Part shown: positions 26,707 through 34,792 of the stretch, one piece after another
Numbering within the stretch: position 1 is the stretch's first letter
Layout of the letters: the number at the start of each line of letters is the position of its first letter
NCBI RefSeq assembly: GCF_002939475.1
Contig: NZ_PKFQ01000001.1
Span: forward strand, 2,911,001-2,975,000
DNA length: 64,000 bases
DNA from: Streptomyces cinnamoneus
GTDB taxonomy: Bacteria > Actinomycetota > Actinomycetes > Streptomycetales > Streptomycetaceae
Direction: 5' to 3'
Notes under the pieces: model-generated
Databases searched by the model: none
Seen by the model: the letters and a program-made list of their open reading frames with translations, nothing else
What the model was told of the DNA's origin: nothing
Position numbers and translations under genes: made by a program

Positions 26707-27611
26707 GCGGCGACTCCCCTCGTGTCGTCGTCCGTCCGCAGATAGGTCAGCAACAGCTCCTCCAGCCTGGGCGTTTCGGTGAGCCACCCCTCACCCGGGG
26801 GCCCGGTGCGGCGGACCAGCGCGGTGACCTGGCGGCCGGTGACAGCGGACTCCACGACGGCCGCCCGGTCCACGCCCGGCGGCAGCCCGTCGGCGGCCGA
26901 CCCGTCGGCGCGGCCCGTGAGCAGGGTGTGCTCCTCGCACAGCCGCTGGGCGTCGCCGGCGAGTCGTACGCCGCCGTTCTTGAGCAGCAGCACGTGGTCG
27001 CAGGCGTGCTCCAGCTCGGTCAGGATGTGGGAGGACATGACCACGCTGATCTCCCGCTCCGCGGCCTCGGCCATGATCAGGCCCAGCACCTCGACGCGCA
27101 CGAGCGGATCGAGGGCGGCCAGCGGCTCGTCCAGCAGCAGCAGGTCGGGGCGCTTGCCGAGGGCCAGGGCCAGGGCGACGCGGGTGCACTGGCCGGGCGA
27201 GAGGGTGCCGACCTGGGCGTCGAGGTCCAGGCCGCCGGCCTTCACGACGCGTTCGGCGGCGGCCGCGTCCCAGTGGCCGGGGTTGAGCTCCCGCCCGAAC
27301 CGCAGGGTGTCGGCGACGGTGAAGCGCGGGTAGAGCGGCTTGTCCTGGGCGAGGAAGGCCGTGCGGCGCCTGGCGTCGGGGGTGCCGGGGACGGCGCCGA
27401 AGACGCGCAGCTCGCCGGCGGTGGGCCGCAGCAGACCCGTCGCCAGGTGGAACAGTGTGCTCTTGCCCGCCCCGTTGGGTCCGACGAGGGCGGTGATCCG
27501 CCCTCGGGGCAGGGTGAACGCGCAGTCGCGCAGGGCCCAGCCGCCGCCGAACCTCCGTCCGAGCCCCGTCGCGGACAGGGCCGCGTCCGCGGGGGCCTTT
27601 GGTTCGCTCAC
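26703..27611 (-). CDS. ABC transporter ATP-binding protein
   Basis: The 302-residue protein has Walker A (GPNGAGKST) near residue 45, the signature region LSPGQCTRVALALAL (a variant LSPGQ instead of LSGGQ), Walker B (LLLLDEPLAALDP) and an H-loop (SSHIL). The C-terminal 80 residues are a regulatory-like extension. The GTG start overlaps the stop of the GntR gene (GTGA). It energises the neighbouring permease. GntR-ATPase-permease order is typical of YtrA-type operons induced by cell-wall-active compounds. Confidence 0.92.
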   Translation of the reverse strand: MSEPKAPADAALSATGLGRRFGGGWALRDCAFTLPRGRITALVGPNGAGKSTLFHLATGLLRPTAGELRVFGAVPGTPDARRRTAFLAQDKPLYPRFTVADTLRFGRELNPGHWDAAAAERVVKAGGLDLDAQVGTLSPGQCTRVALALALGKRPDLLLLDEPLAALDPLVRVEVLGLIMAEAAEREISVVMSSHILTELEHACDHVLLLKNGGVRLAGDAQRLCEEHTLLTGRADGSAADGLPPGVDRAAVVESAVTGRQVTALVRRTGPPGEGWLTETPRLEELLLTYLRTDDDTRGVAA

Positions 27612-28024
27612 GTGTCTTCCTCCATCGACCGCGGGTGTGGGGACAAGGGGTAACGCTCGTCCAGGGCGGCCGCGACGAGCGCCGCGACGTCCTCCCGCGC
27701 CAGCCCGGTCGCGCGGGCCCGCGCCACCCAGCCGGCGACCTCCGCGCGCAGCGGCGAGCCGGCGGCCGCCGCGGGGCGTGCCAGCGAGGCCGTCACGAAC
27801 GTGCCCTGCCCGGGCCGCGGTGCGACCAGCCCCTCGCGTTCGAGCTCGCGGTAGGCGCGCAGGACGGTGTTGGGGTTGACGGCCAGGGCTTCGACGACCT
27901 CGCGGGCCGTCGGCAGGCGGTCCCCCGGTGCCAGGAAGCCCAGGCGGAGGGCCTGTTTCACCTGCTGGACGAGCTGGAGGTAGGGGGCGAGGCCACTGCG
28001 CCGGTCGACGCGGAACGCGATCAC
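27608..28024 (-). CDS. GntR-family (YtrA-like) transcriptional regulator
   Basis: The 138-residue protein is a short GntR regulator: N-terminal winged helix (FRVDRRSGLAPYLQLVQQV, then PGDRLPTAREVVEALAVNPNTVLRAYRELE) and a small C-terminal dimerisation helix, as in YtrA. GTG 28024 is preferred over GTG 28033 because GGGGTGG lies 5-6 bases upstream. A perfect palindrome sits 13 bases upstream of this start and is a strong candidate for autorepression. The regulator is the first gene of the ABC export operon. Confidence 0.9.
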   Translation of the reverse strand: MIAFRVDRRSGLAPYLQLVQQVKQALRLGFLAPGDRLPTAREVVEALAVNPNTVLRAYRELEREGLVAPRPGQGTFVTASLARPAAAAGSPLRAEVAGWVARARATGLAREDVAALVAAALDERYPLSPHPRSMEEDT

Positions 28025-28036
28025 GCCACCCACCCC

Positions 28037-28060
28037 ATTCCACTAACGTGTTAGTGGAAT
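28037..28060. promoter_or_regulatory. palindromic operator for the GntR regulator
   Basis: Perfect 11-bp arms (ATTCCACTAAC and GTTAGTGGAAT) are separated by 2 bases. Position just upstream of the GntR start and the length fit an autoregulatory YtrA-type site. Confidence 0.75.
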
Positions 28061-28101
28061 GATGATGCCGGATGATCATCGCCGTCAAATCGGAGAAAAC
28101 G

Positions 28102-28140
28102 CGACGGGGCGGAGGGCCGCCGAAGCCCTCCGCCCCGTCG
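28102..28140. terminator. intrinsic terminator of the MFS gene
   Basis: A perfect 16-bp stem (arms 28102-28117 and 28125-28140, starting CGACGGGG) with a 7-nt loop lies 30 bases past the MFS stop, between it and the GntR promoter. Confidence 0.85.
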
Positions 28141-28169
28141 TGGCCGTGGCCACCCAGGTCGTGCCGCGC

Positions 28170-29717
28170 CTACGCCGCCGCGGCCGACTCCCGCGCCGTG
28201 CCGGCCTCGGCGTCCGCGCCCTCCGCGGCCGCCGCGCCCGCCTTCGCCTTGCGCGGCAGGGCGAACATCAGGGCGAGGACCGCGCCGAGGACGCCCGCGA
28301 CCCACCACATGCCGTTGCGGAAGGCGTCCCCGAACGCCTCGGCCGCGTGGCCCCGGGCCATCCGGCCCTCGTCGAGGGCGTCGAAGAAGACGACCGAGAC
28401 CAGGCCGAGGCCCATCGCGTTGCCCAGCTGCTGGGTGGTGTTGATGAGGCCGGACGCGGAGCCGGAGTGCTCGCGCGGCACCTCGGCGATGACCGTCTCG
28501 GTCAGCGGGGCGACGATCAGGCCCATGCCCAGGCCCATGACCACCAGCGGCAGCGCCATCTGCCAGGGGGCGATGTCCTTGCCGTAGTGACCCGACTCCC
28601 AGATGTAGAGCAGGACGCCGGAGGCCATGGCCAGCGCCCCGGCCTGGAGGACCTTCCGCCCGAACCTCGGTACGAGCTTCTGCACGGACACGCCCGCCGC
28701 CACGGAGACGGCGATGGAGAACGGGATGCCGGTCAGACCGGCCCGCAGCGGGCTCCAGCCGAGGCCGATCTGCATGTAGAGGGTCCAGATCAGGAAGAAG
28801 ATGCCGCAGGCGATGCCGAAGGCGAGTTCCACGCCGATGCCGGCCGCGAAGCTCTTGACCTTGAACAGCGACAGCTCGACCAGCGGGGACCCGTCCTTGC
28901 GGCTCTTGTGGCGCTCGTACGCCACGAACGCGGCCAGGACGAGCACGCTGCCGGCCATGCACAGGTGGCCCCACAGCGGCCAGCCCAGCTCGCGGCCCTG
29001 GGTGAGCGGGTAGAGCAGCATGAGCACGCCACCGGTCGCCAGGGCCATGCCGACGAGGTCCAGCTTCAGCGCCTGCGGAGCCCTGGACTCGGAGATGTAC
29101 TTCCGGCCGAGCAGGAGCCCGGCGACGCCGACCGGCAGGTTGACGAGGAAGATGGGCCGCCACTCCAGCCCGAAGAGGTTCCACTGGGTCAGCAGCGCGC
29201 CGAGGATCGGGCCGGAGACGGCCCCCAGGCCGACCACCGCGCCGAACATGCCGAAGACCTTGCCGCGCTCGTGCGCCGGGAAGGTGGCGTGGACGATCGC
29301 CAGGACCTGAGGCACCATCAGTGCCGCGGTGGCGCCCTGGAGGACGCGCGCGGCGACGAGCAGCTGCGGGTCGCCGGCGATGCCGCACAGCATCGAGGCG
29401 AGGGTGAAGCCGGACATGCCGAGGAGGAATATCCGCCTGCGGCCGTATATGTCGCCGAGCCGCCCGCCGGTGATCAGACCGGCGGCGAAGGCCAGCGCGT
29501 AGCCCTCGGTGATCCACTGCAGGGTGCTGAAGGAGGCGCCGATGTCGTCGCGGATGCTGGGCATGGCGATGTTGACGATGGTGACGTCGACCAGGTCCAT
29601 GAAGGAGGCGGTCATCACCACGGCGAGCGCCAGCCAGCGGCGGCGGTCGGCGGCGCCCCGGGCGGGCGGATCGGTGGTCGCGGCGGTGGTCACAGGTGGT
29701 GCTGCCTTCCTCTTCAC
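28170..29717 (-). CDS. MFS transporter, DHA2 (EmrB/QacA) family
   Basis: The 515-residue protein has about 14 membrane segments, as in the DHA2 drug:proton antiporters. Diagnostic pieces are FMDLVDVTIVNIAMPSI (helix 1 motif D1), GGRLGDIYGRRRIFLLG (motif A) and GLGAVSGPILGALL (motif C). It exports a drug or metabolite by proton antiport. It is divergent from a WYL-type regulator, which probably controls it. Substrate unknown. Confidence 0.92.
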   Translation of the reverse strand: MKRKAAPPVTTAATTDPPARGAADRRRWLALAVVMTASFMDLVDVTIVNIAMPSIRDDIGASFSTLQWITEGYALAFAAGLITGGRLGDIYGRRRIFLLGMSGFTLASMLCGIAGDPQLLVAARVLQGATAALMVPQVLAIVHATFPAHERGKVFGMFGAVVGLGAVSGPILGALLTQWNLFGLEWRPIFLVNLPVGVAGLLLGRKYISESRAPQALKLDLVGMALATGGVLMLLYPLTQGRELGWPLWGHLCMAGSVLVLAAFVAYERHKSRKDGSPLVELSLFKVKSFAAGIGVELAFGIACGIFFLIWTLYMQIGLGWSPLRAGLTGIPFSIAVSVAAGVSVQKLVPRFGRKVLQAGALAMASGVLLYIWESGHYGKDIAPWQMALPLVVMGLGMGLIVAPLTETVIAEVPREHSGSASGLINTTQQLGNAMGLGLVSVVFFDALDEGRMARGHAAEAFGDAFRNGMWWVAGVLGAVLALMFALPRKAKAGAAAAEGADAEAGTARESAAAA

Positions 29718-29827
29718 GGTGCCGGCCTCTTCATGGGGCGCCGGATCGTTTCCTCGTTGCTTCGTCCCGAAAAGCTACCCCCCCTATAGGTCAGTTCATG
29801 TCCTACATTCCTGTCACGCTGGAGGGC

Positions 29828-30817
29828 ATGACGGACACCCCGGCACGTTTGCTGAATCTCCTGTCCCTCCTCCAGACGCCTCGCGAGTGGCCCGGCAGCG
29901 AGCTCGCGGAGCGGCTCGGGGTGAGCCCGCGCACCATCCGGCGGGACATCGAGCGGCTCCGTGACCTCGGTTACCCCGTACAGGCAACGATGGGGGCGGA
30001 CGGCGGGTACCGGCTGGCGGCCGGCGCGGCCATGCCGCCGCTCGTCCTGGACGACGAGGAGGCCGTGGCGATCGCGGTCGGCCTGCGGGCCGGCGCGGGC
30101 CACGCGGTCGAGGGCATCGAGGAGGCGTCCGTGCGGGCGCTGGCCAAGCTGGAGCAGGTGCTGCCGTCCCGGCTGCGGCACCGCGTCTCCGCGCTCCAGA
30201 ACGCGACCGTGCCGCTCACCTGGGGGTCGGGCGACGGCGCGACCGTCGATCCGCACACGCTGACCGCCATGGCCGCGGCCGCGACCGGGCACGAGCGGCT
30301 GCGGTTCGCCTACCGCACGGGGGACGGCACCCGCACCCGGCGGCTCGTCGAGCCGCACCAGCTGGTGAGCACCGGGCGGCGCTGGTACCTGGTGGCCTAC
30401 GACATCGACCGCGAGGACTGGCGGACCTTCCGGGTGGACCGGGTCAGCGAGCCGTTCGCCACGGGCGCGCGGTTCGCCCCGCGGGAGCTGCCGGCGGCGG
30501 ACGCCGCGGAGTACCTGAGCCGTTCCCTGAGCGGCAGCCAGCCCACGTACCGGGTGGTGGCGACCTTCTCCGCGCCCGCGGACTTCGTGGCGTCGCGCCT
30601 GCCCGGGTGGCTGGGCACGCCCACGGCCCTCGGCGCGGACTCCTGCCGGCTCGACACCACGACGTCCGATTCCCTGGAGTGGATGGCCTTCCGGCTGGCG
30701 ATCGTGGACTGCGAGTTCACGGTGCACGAGCCGGCGGAGCTGGTCGAGCACCTGCGGGGCCTCGGGGCGCGGATCAGCCGGGCCGCCGAGCGGTGCCCGC
30801 AGGGGCAGGGGACGTAG
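29828..30817 (+). CDS. WYL-domain (YafY/DeoR-type) transcriptional regulator
   Basis: The 329-residue protein begins at ATG 29828 with GGAGGG immediately upstream. Residues 1-60 are an HTH_11 winged helix (RLLNLLSLLQTPREWPGSEL, then RLGVSPRTIRRDIERLRDLG). Residues about 130-205 are the WYL domain (TRRLVEPHQLVSTGRRWYLVAYD), and a WCX-like C-terminal domain follows. WYL regulators sense nucleic acids or small ligands. The intergenic region to the divergent MFS gene (29718-29827) holds a partial dyad around TAGG and CCTA, near 29788-29806. Confidence 0.9.
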   Translation: MTDTPARLLNLLSLLQTPREWPGSELAERLGVSPRTIRRDIERLRDLGYPVQATMGADGGYRLAAGAAMPPLVLDDEEAVAIAVGLRAGAGHAVEGIEEASVRALAKLEQVLPSRLRHRVSALQNATVPLTWGSGDGATVDPHTLTAMAAAATGHERLRFAYRTGDGTRTRRLVEPHQLVSTGRRWYLVAYDIDREDWRTFRVDRVSEPFATGARFAPRELPAADAAEYLSRSLSGSQPTYRVVATFSAPADFVASRLPGWLGTPTALGADSCRLDTTTSDSLEWMAFRLAIVDCEFTVHEPAELVEHLRGLGARISRAAERCPQGQGT

Positions 30818-30856
30818 CGGGCGAGGGGACGCAGCGGGCGCCGAGGGCGCAGAAAA

Positions 30857-30890
30857 GGACCCCGGCGCAAGGGGGGAGGCGCCGGGGTCC
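30857..30890. terminator. bidirectional terminator
   Basis: A perfect 12-bp stem (GGACCCCGGCGC with GCGCCGGGGTCC) and a 10-nt purine loop lie between the convergent WYL regulator and hrdD genes. Confidence 0.85.
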
Positions 30891-30943
30891 GTCCAGGGGG
30901 TCCGCCCGATATACAGGCTATGCCCCTTTAAGGGTATGTCCTC

Positions 30944-31954
30944 TCAGGCCGCCGCGTCGAAACCGGTGTCGTGGGCCATCTTCTTCAGTTCGAGCAGGGC
31001 GTGCTTCTCGATCTGCCGGATGCGCTCACGGGTGAGGCCGTGCTGCTTGCCGACCTCGGTCAGCGTGCGCTCGCGGCCGTCCTCGATGCCGTAGCGCGCC
31101 TTGATGATCGACGCGGTGCGGTGGTCGAGCCGGCCGATGAGGCCCTCCAGCTCCTCACTGCGCAGCAGCGCGATGACCGACTGCTCGGGCGAGACCGCCG
31201 AGGTGTCCTCCAGCAGGTCGCCGAACTGGGTCTCGCCCTCGTCGTCCACGGACATGTTCAGGCTCACCGGGTCCCGGGCCCAGTCGAGCACGTCGCCGAC
31301 GCGCTCGGGCGTGGTGTCCAGCTCGGCGGCTATCTCGGCGTGCTCGGGCTCACGGCCGTGTTCCCGGTTGAACTCGCGCTGCACCCGTCGGATCCGGCCC
31401 AGCTCCTCCACCAGGTGGACGGGGAGCCGGATCGTGCGGGACTGGTCGGCGATCGACCGGGTGATGGCCTGGCGGATCCACCACGTCGCGTACGTGGAGA
31501 ACTTGAAGCCCTTGGTGTAGTCGAACTTCTCGACCGCGCGGACCAGGCCGGCGTTGCCCTCCTGGATCAGGTCGAGGAGCGGCAGGCCGCTGCGCGGATA
31601 GCGCCGGGCCACGGCGACGACGAGGCGGAGGTTGGACTTGATGAAGACGTCCTTGGCGCGGGCGCCCTCGTCGGCGATCGCCTCCAGCTCCTCGCGGGAG
31701 GCCTCACCGGCCTTGGCGCCGCCGTCCTCCAGGCCGTCGAGTATCTGCTGGGCGTAGACGCCCGCCTCGATGGTCTGCGACAGCTCGACTTCCTTGGCGG
31801 CGTCGAGCAGGGGCGTACGCGCGATCTCGTCGAGGTACATGCCGACCAGGTCGCGATCGGCGATCTCCCCGCCTGCGGCGCGAACACTGCTGGCCTCGTC
31901 GGCCGCGGCCCCCTGGGCGGCGGACTGACGACGGGCGACGGCACGGGTTGCCAT
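30944..31954 (-). CDS. hrdD: RNA polymerase principal-like sigma factor HrdD
   Basis: The 336-residue protein is a group 2 sigma-70 factor. Region 1.2 is DLVGMYLDEIARTPLL, region 2 has NLRLVVAVARRY and KGFKFSTYATWWIRQAI, region 3 follows, and region 4.2 is LTEVGKQHGLTRERIRQIEKHALLEL. Length and the start MATRAVARRQ fit HrdD rather than the larger HrdB. ATG 31954 is used; upstream in-frame codons to 32197 are non-coding leader. A GGAAT-N18-GTT promoter lies 76-101 bases upstream, as known for hrdD of S. coelicolor, whose transcription partly depends on the thiol-stress factor sigma-R. Confidence 0.92.
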   Translation of the reverse strand: MATRAVARRQSAAQGAAADEASSVRAAGGEIADRDLVGMYLDEIARTPLLDAAKEVELSQTIEAGVYAQQILDGLEDGGAKAGEASREELEAIADEGARAKDVFIKSNLRLVVAVARRYPRSGLPLLDLIQEGNAGLVRAVEKFDYTKGFKFSTYATWWIRQAITRSIADQSRTIRLPVHLVEELGRIRRVQREFNREHGREPEHAEIAAELDTTPERVGDVLDWARDPVSLNMSVDDEGETQFGDLLEDTSAVSPEQSVIALLRSEELEGLIGRLDHRTASIIKARYGIEDGRERTLTEVGKQHGLTRERIRQIEKHALLELKKMAHDTGFDAAA

Positions 31955-32029
31955 GCGTACTCCCTTGCGATGAGACGGTCGCGGGATGGTGGACAGAGCT
32001 TCCGTCCGGCTGCCCCGTCCGAAGGAAAG

Positions 32030-32055
32030 AACGACAGCAATCCGGACAGAATTCC
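32030..32055 (-). promoter_or_regulatory. sigma-R type promoter of hrdD
   Basis: On the minus strand GGAAT (32055-32051), an 18-base spacer and GTT (32032-32030) match the sigma-R consensus exactly. It lies 76 bases upstream of the hrdD start codon. Confidence 0.75.
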
Positions 32056-32122
32056 CCGGGGTCGTCTTCTTTTTTCTGATCATGCAGTACCCTGTGCGGC
32101 CACAAAGGGGGTCACCGAGTCG

Positions 32123-32674
32123 ATGAAACCGATGGACGTGCAGGTCAGGCCCGGTGGCGAGGAGGACCTCGACGCCCTCACGGAGATCTACAACCACTAC
32201 GTCCGTGAGACGGCCATCACATTCGACGTCACCCCGTTCACCCCCGAGGAGCGCCGCCGCTGGCTGCTCTCCTACTCACAGGACGGCCCCTACCGGCTTC
32301 TGGTTGCCCGGGAGGGGGGCGAAGGCCCCGAGGGGCGGGTCCTCGGCTATGCGACGAGCAGCCCCTTCCGCGCCAAGGCGGCCTACCGCACCTCCGTCGA
32401 GGTCTCCGTCTACTGCGCGCCCGCGGCGCGGGGGCGCGGCGTGGGCACGCTGCTCTACGAGGCGCTCTTCGCCGCGCTGGAGGGCGAGGACGTGCACCGT
32501 GCGTACGCGGGCGTGACCGAGCCGAACCCCGCCTCGGCGCGGCTGCACCGGAGGTTCGGCTTCGCGCCCGTGGGCACGTTCCGCGAGGTGGGGCGGAAGT
32601 TCGGGCGGTACTGGGACGTGACGCACTACGAGCGGCCCGTCGGGGGCGTCGGCGCCGCGCCCGGGGGCGGGTAA
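32123..32674 (+). CDS. GNAT acetyltransferase, phosphinothricin acetyltransferase-like
   Basis: The 183-residue protein has the PAT-type start VRPGGEEDLDALTEIYNHYV, the family segment TFDVTPFTPEERRRWL, the acetyl-CoA loop YCAPAARGRGVGTLLYEALF and NPASARLHRRFGFAPVGTFREVGRKFG. Such enzymes acetylate phosphinothricin or methionine sulfone/sulfoximine, and many are general amino-acid-analogue detoxifiers. ATG 32132 is a second possible start. The gene is divergent from hrdD. Confidence 0.9.
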   Translation: MKPMDVQVRPGGEEDLDALTEIYNHYVRETAITFDVTPFTPEERRRWLLSYSQDGPYRLLVAREGGEGPEGRVLGYATSSPFRAKAAYRTSVEVSVYCAPAARGRGVGTLLYEALFAALEGEDVHRAYAGVTEPNPASARLHRRFGFAPVGTFREVGRKFGRYWDVTHYERPVGGVGAAPGGG

Positions 32675-32756
32675 CCACCCGATCCGGTGATCGAGTTGCC
32701 CGCGCCGGGGGGCGGGTGTGCGCTGGTGGGACGGGGGTGAGTGAGAGGAGCCCGCC

Positions 32757-33194
32757 ATGCCCACGCACTCGATCACGCCGGGGCGGCACTACGGCCACGA
32801 GGGCCCCGGCCCGGTCCCCCGCACGGGCCGCGCCCGTCACGCGGACCACGCCGGGCGCGCGACCTGGGCCGTGCCGGTGGCGCTCGGCGTCGTCCTCGGC
32901 CTCTACGCCGTCTTCCTCGCGCACGACAACGGGTTCGGCACGGCGCAGGGCTGGCTGGTCGGCCTGATCGCCGCCCTCGTCTCGACCGGGGCCGGCTACG
33001 CGCTGCTCCGCTGGCGGGATCGGATGGTGGCCGAGGTGCGGGCGGCCGCGTTCGGCGCGCTGCTGGGCACCGGCATCGGCTTCCTCTACAGCCTCACCGG
33101 GCCGACGGTGCTGCGGGCCGTCGAAGTGGGGCTGCTGTGCGGCCTGGGGATGGCCCTGGCGTCGTACTACGTCTTCCACTGGCACGAGCACTGA
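32757..33194 (+). CDS. small integral membrane protein, unknown function
   Basis: The 145-residue protein starts at ATG 32757 after GAGAGGAG. A His/Gly/Arg-rich cytoplasmic start of about 35 residues precedes four hydrophobic segments (for example VPVALGVVLGLYAVFLA and GLLCGLGMALASYYVFH). No motif is recognised. It does not overlap its neighbours. Confidence 0.75.
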   Translation: MPTHSITPGRHYGHEGPGPVPRTGRARHADHAGRATWAVPVALGVVLGLYAVFLAHDNGFGTAQGWLVGLIAALVSTGAGYALLRWRDRMVAEVRAAAFGALLGTGIGFLYSLTGPTVLRAVEVGLLCGLGMALASYYVFHWHEH

Positions 33195-33226
33195 AGGCGC
33201 CCGGCCGGCCGGATCCGGCGCGGGTC

Positions 33227-34018
33227 CTAGCCGAACTGGACCGAGCGCTTCGCCAGGCCCGCCCAGAAGCCGTCGATCACGCTGCGCTGCGTGTGCAGCT
33301 CGTCCTCGGCCGCGCCGAGGGTGACGAAGAGCGGCGCGAAGTGCTCGGTGCGGGGGTGGGCGAGGTGGGCGGCCGGGGACTTGTTCCCGAAGTCCAGCAA
33401 GGCGTCGACGTCCCCGGCGGCGAGCGCCTCGCGTCCCCACGCGTCGAACTCCGAGGACCAGGCGGGCGGGCGGGGCCCGGCGTGCCGCAGGGCGGCGAGG
33501 TTGTGGGTGAAGAAGCCGCTGCCGACGATCAGCACCCCTTCGTCGCGCAGCGGCGCGAGCTTGCGGCCGACGTCCATCAGCCGCCGCGGGTCGAGCGTGG
33601 GCAGCGACATCTGCAGGACGGGGACGTCCGCGGCCGGGTACATCTCGACGAGCGGTACGTACGCGCCGTGGTCGAGGCCCCGGTCCGGCAGGTCCTGGAC
33701 GGGCGTCCCGGGGCCGCGCAGCGCCCCGCGCACCCGCGCGGCGAGGTCCGGGGCGCCGGGGGCCGCGTAGCCCACGGCGTAGTAGCGCTCGGGGAACCCC
33801 CAGAAGTCGTACTCCAGGGGCACCGTCGTGGTGGCGCCCAGCGCCAGCGGGGCCTCCTCCCAGTGGGCGGAGACCATCAGGACGGCGGCCGGCCGGGGCA
33901 GCCGCGCGGACCAGGCGGCGAGCTCGCCGGGCCACACGGGGTCGTCGGCGAGCGGCGGGGCGCCGTGCGAGAGGTAGAGGGCGGGCATGCGCCCGGGGGA
34001 GGCGGTGGAGGCGGCCAT
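33227..34018 (-). CDS. class III extradiol dioxygenase, 4,5-DOPA dioxygenase-like
   Basis: The 263-residue protein matches the DODA (YgiD) family. Metal ligands are visible as His18 (LYLSHGAPPL), His52 (VSAHWEE) and later GLDHGAYVPLVEMYP and SGFFTHNLAAL. The family opens catechol rings of DOPA-like compounds; most bacterial members have unknown substrates. It is divergent from a MarR regulator, with a MarR-type palindrome between them, so it is probably induced by phenols or quinones. Confidence 0.92.
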   Translation of the reverse strand: MAASTASPGRMPALYLSHGAPPLADDPVWPGELAAWSARLPRPAAVLMVSAHWEEAPLALGATTTVPLEYDFWGFPERYYAVGYAAPGAPDLAARVRGALRGPGTPVQDLPDRGLDHGAYVPLVEMYPAADVPVLQMSLPTLDPRRLMDVGRKLAPLRDEGVLIVGSGFFTHNLAALRHAGPRPPAWSSEFDAWGREALAAGDVDALLDFGNKSPAAHLAHPRTEHFAPLFVTLGAAEDELHTQRSVIDGFWAGLAKRSVQFG

Positions 34019-34040
34019 GGGGAAAGCCTAGAACCCTTTC

Positions 34041-34054
34041 CTTGAACATTCAAG
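34041..34054. promoter_or_regulatory. MarR-type operator
   Basis: Perfect arms CTTGAA and TTCAAG with a 2-base centre lie between the divergent dioxygenase and marR genes, 23 bases from the dioxygenase start. The TTGAA half-site is typical of MarR proteins that control dioxygenases. Confidence 0.7.
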
Positions 34055-34104
34055 CAATCGAACCCGTGCGAACCCACGGCTCCGGGAGTGGAACAGTGGA
34101 TGGC

Positions 34105-34629
34105 ATGACGAACCGACCCGCGGGCGGCCCCGAGGCCGCGGAGGCCGCCGCCGAGCCCCGCTGGCTGACCGACGAGGAACAGGGCACCTGGCAGGCGTAC
34201 CTGCACGCCTCGACACTCCTGGAGGACTACCTCGACCGCCAGCTCCAGCGCGACGCCGGGATGCCGCACGTCTACTACGGGCTGCTGGTGCAGCTCTCCG
34301 AGGCGCCGCGCCGGCGGATGCGCATGACGGAACTGGCGCAGCAGGCCAAGATCACCCGGTCCCGGCTCTCGCACGCCGTCGCCCGGCTGGAGAAGAACGG
34401 CTGGGTGCGGCGCGAGGAGTGCCCGTCCGACAAGCGCGGTCAGCTCGCCGTGCTCACGGACGAGGGATTCGCGATGCTCCGGGCCTCGGCGCCGGGCCAC
34501 GTGGCCGCGGTACGGGCGGCCATCTTCGACCGGCTCACTCCCGAACAGGCCCGGCGGTTCGGCGACATGTGCCGGACCATCGCGACGGGCCTCGAACCTG
34601 CGGGGGCGGATCTGCCCTGGCTGCGCTGA
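34105..34629 (+). CDS. MarR-family transcriptional regulator
   Basis: The 174-residue protein is a standard MarR winged helix: YYGLLVQLSEAPRRRMRMTEL, the recognition helix ITRSRLSHAVARLEKNGWV, and the wing REECPSDKRGQLAVLTDEG. ATG 34105 is chosen; GTG 34096 is possible. It probably represses the divergent DODA-like gene and itself through the CTTGAA-CA-TTCAAG site. Confidence 0.9.
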   Translation: MTNRPAGGPEAAEAAAEPRWLTDEEQGTWQAYLHASTLLEDYLDRQLQRDAGMPHVYYGLLVQLSEAPRRRMRMTELAQQAKITRSRLSHAVARLEKNGWVRREECPSDKRGQLAVLTDEGFAMLRASAPGHVAAVRAAIFDRLTPEQARRFGDMCRTIATGLEPAGADLPWLR

Positions 34630-34739
34630 GGAGCGAGGAGGTCTGACCCGGGGGCCGCGCGACACGGGCGCGCGGACGGGCGGACGAACGGACCGGGGGG
34701 ACAGGGAAGATGACGGCCACGCACGGGCACGCACACGAC

Positions 34740-34771
34740 GAGGCCCCCGCCGGGTGACCGGCGGGGGCCTC
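34740..34771. terminator. bidirectional terminator
   Basis: A perfect 14-bp stem (GAGGCCCCCGCCGG and its complement) with a GTGA loop lies between the convergent marR and MFS genes. Confidence 0.88.
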
Positions 34772-34792
34772 GTCTCATCCGTGGACCGGACG

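Noticed and set aside
28059-29789. 576-codon frame opposite the MFS gene
   Set aside because: Glu/Asp/His/Arg-rich antisense of a clear DHA2 transporter, and it runs through a terminator and a divergent promoter.
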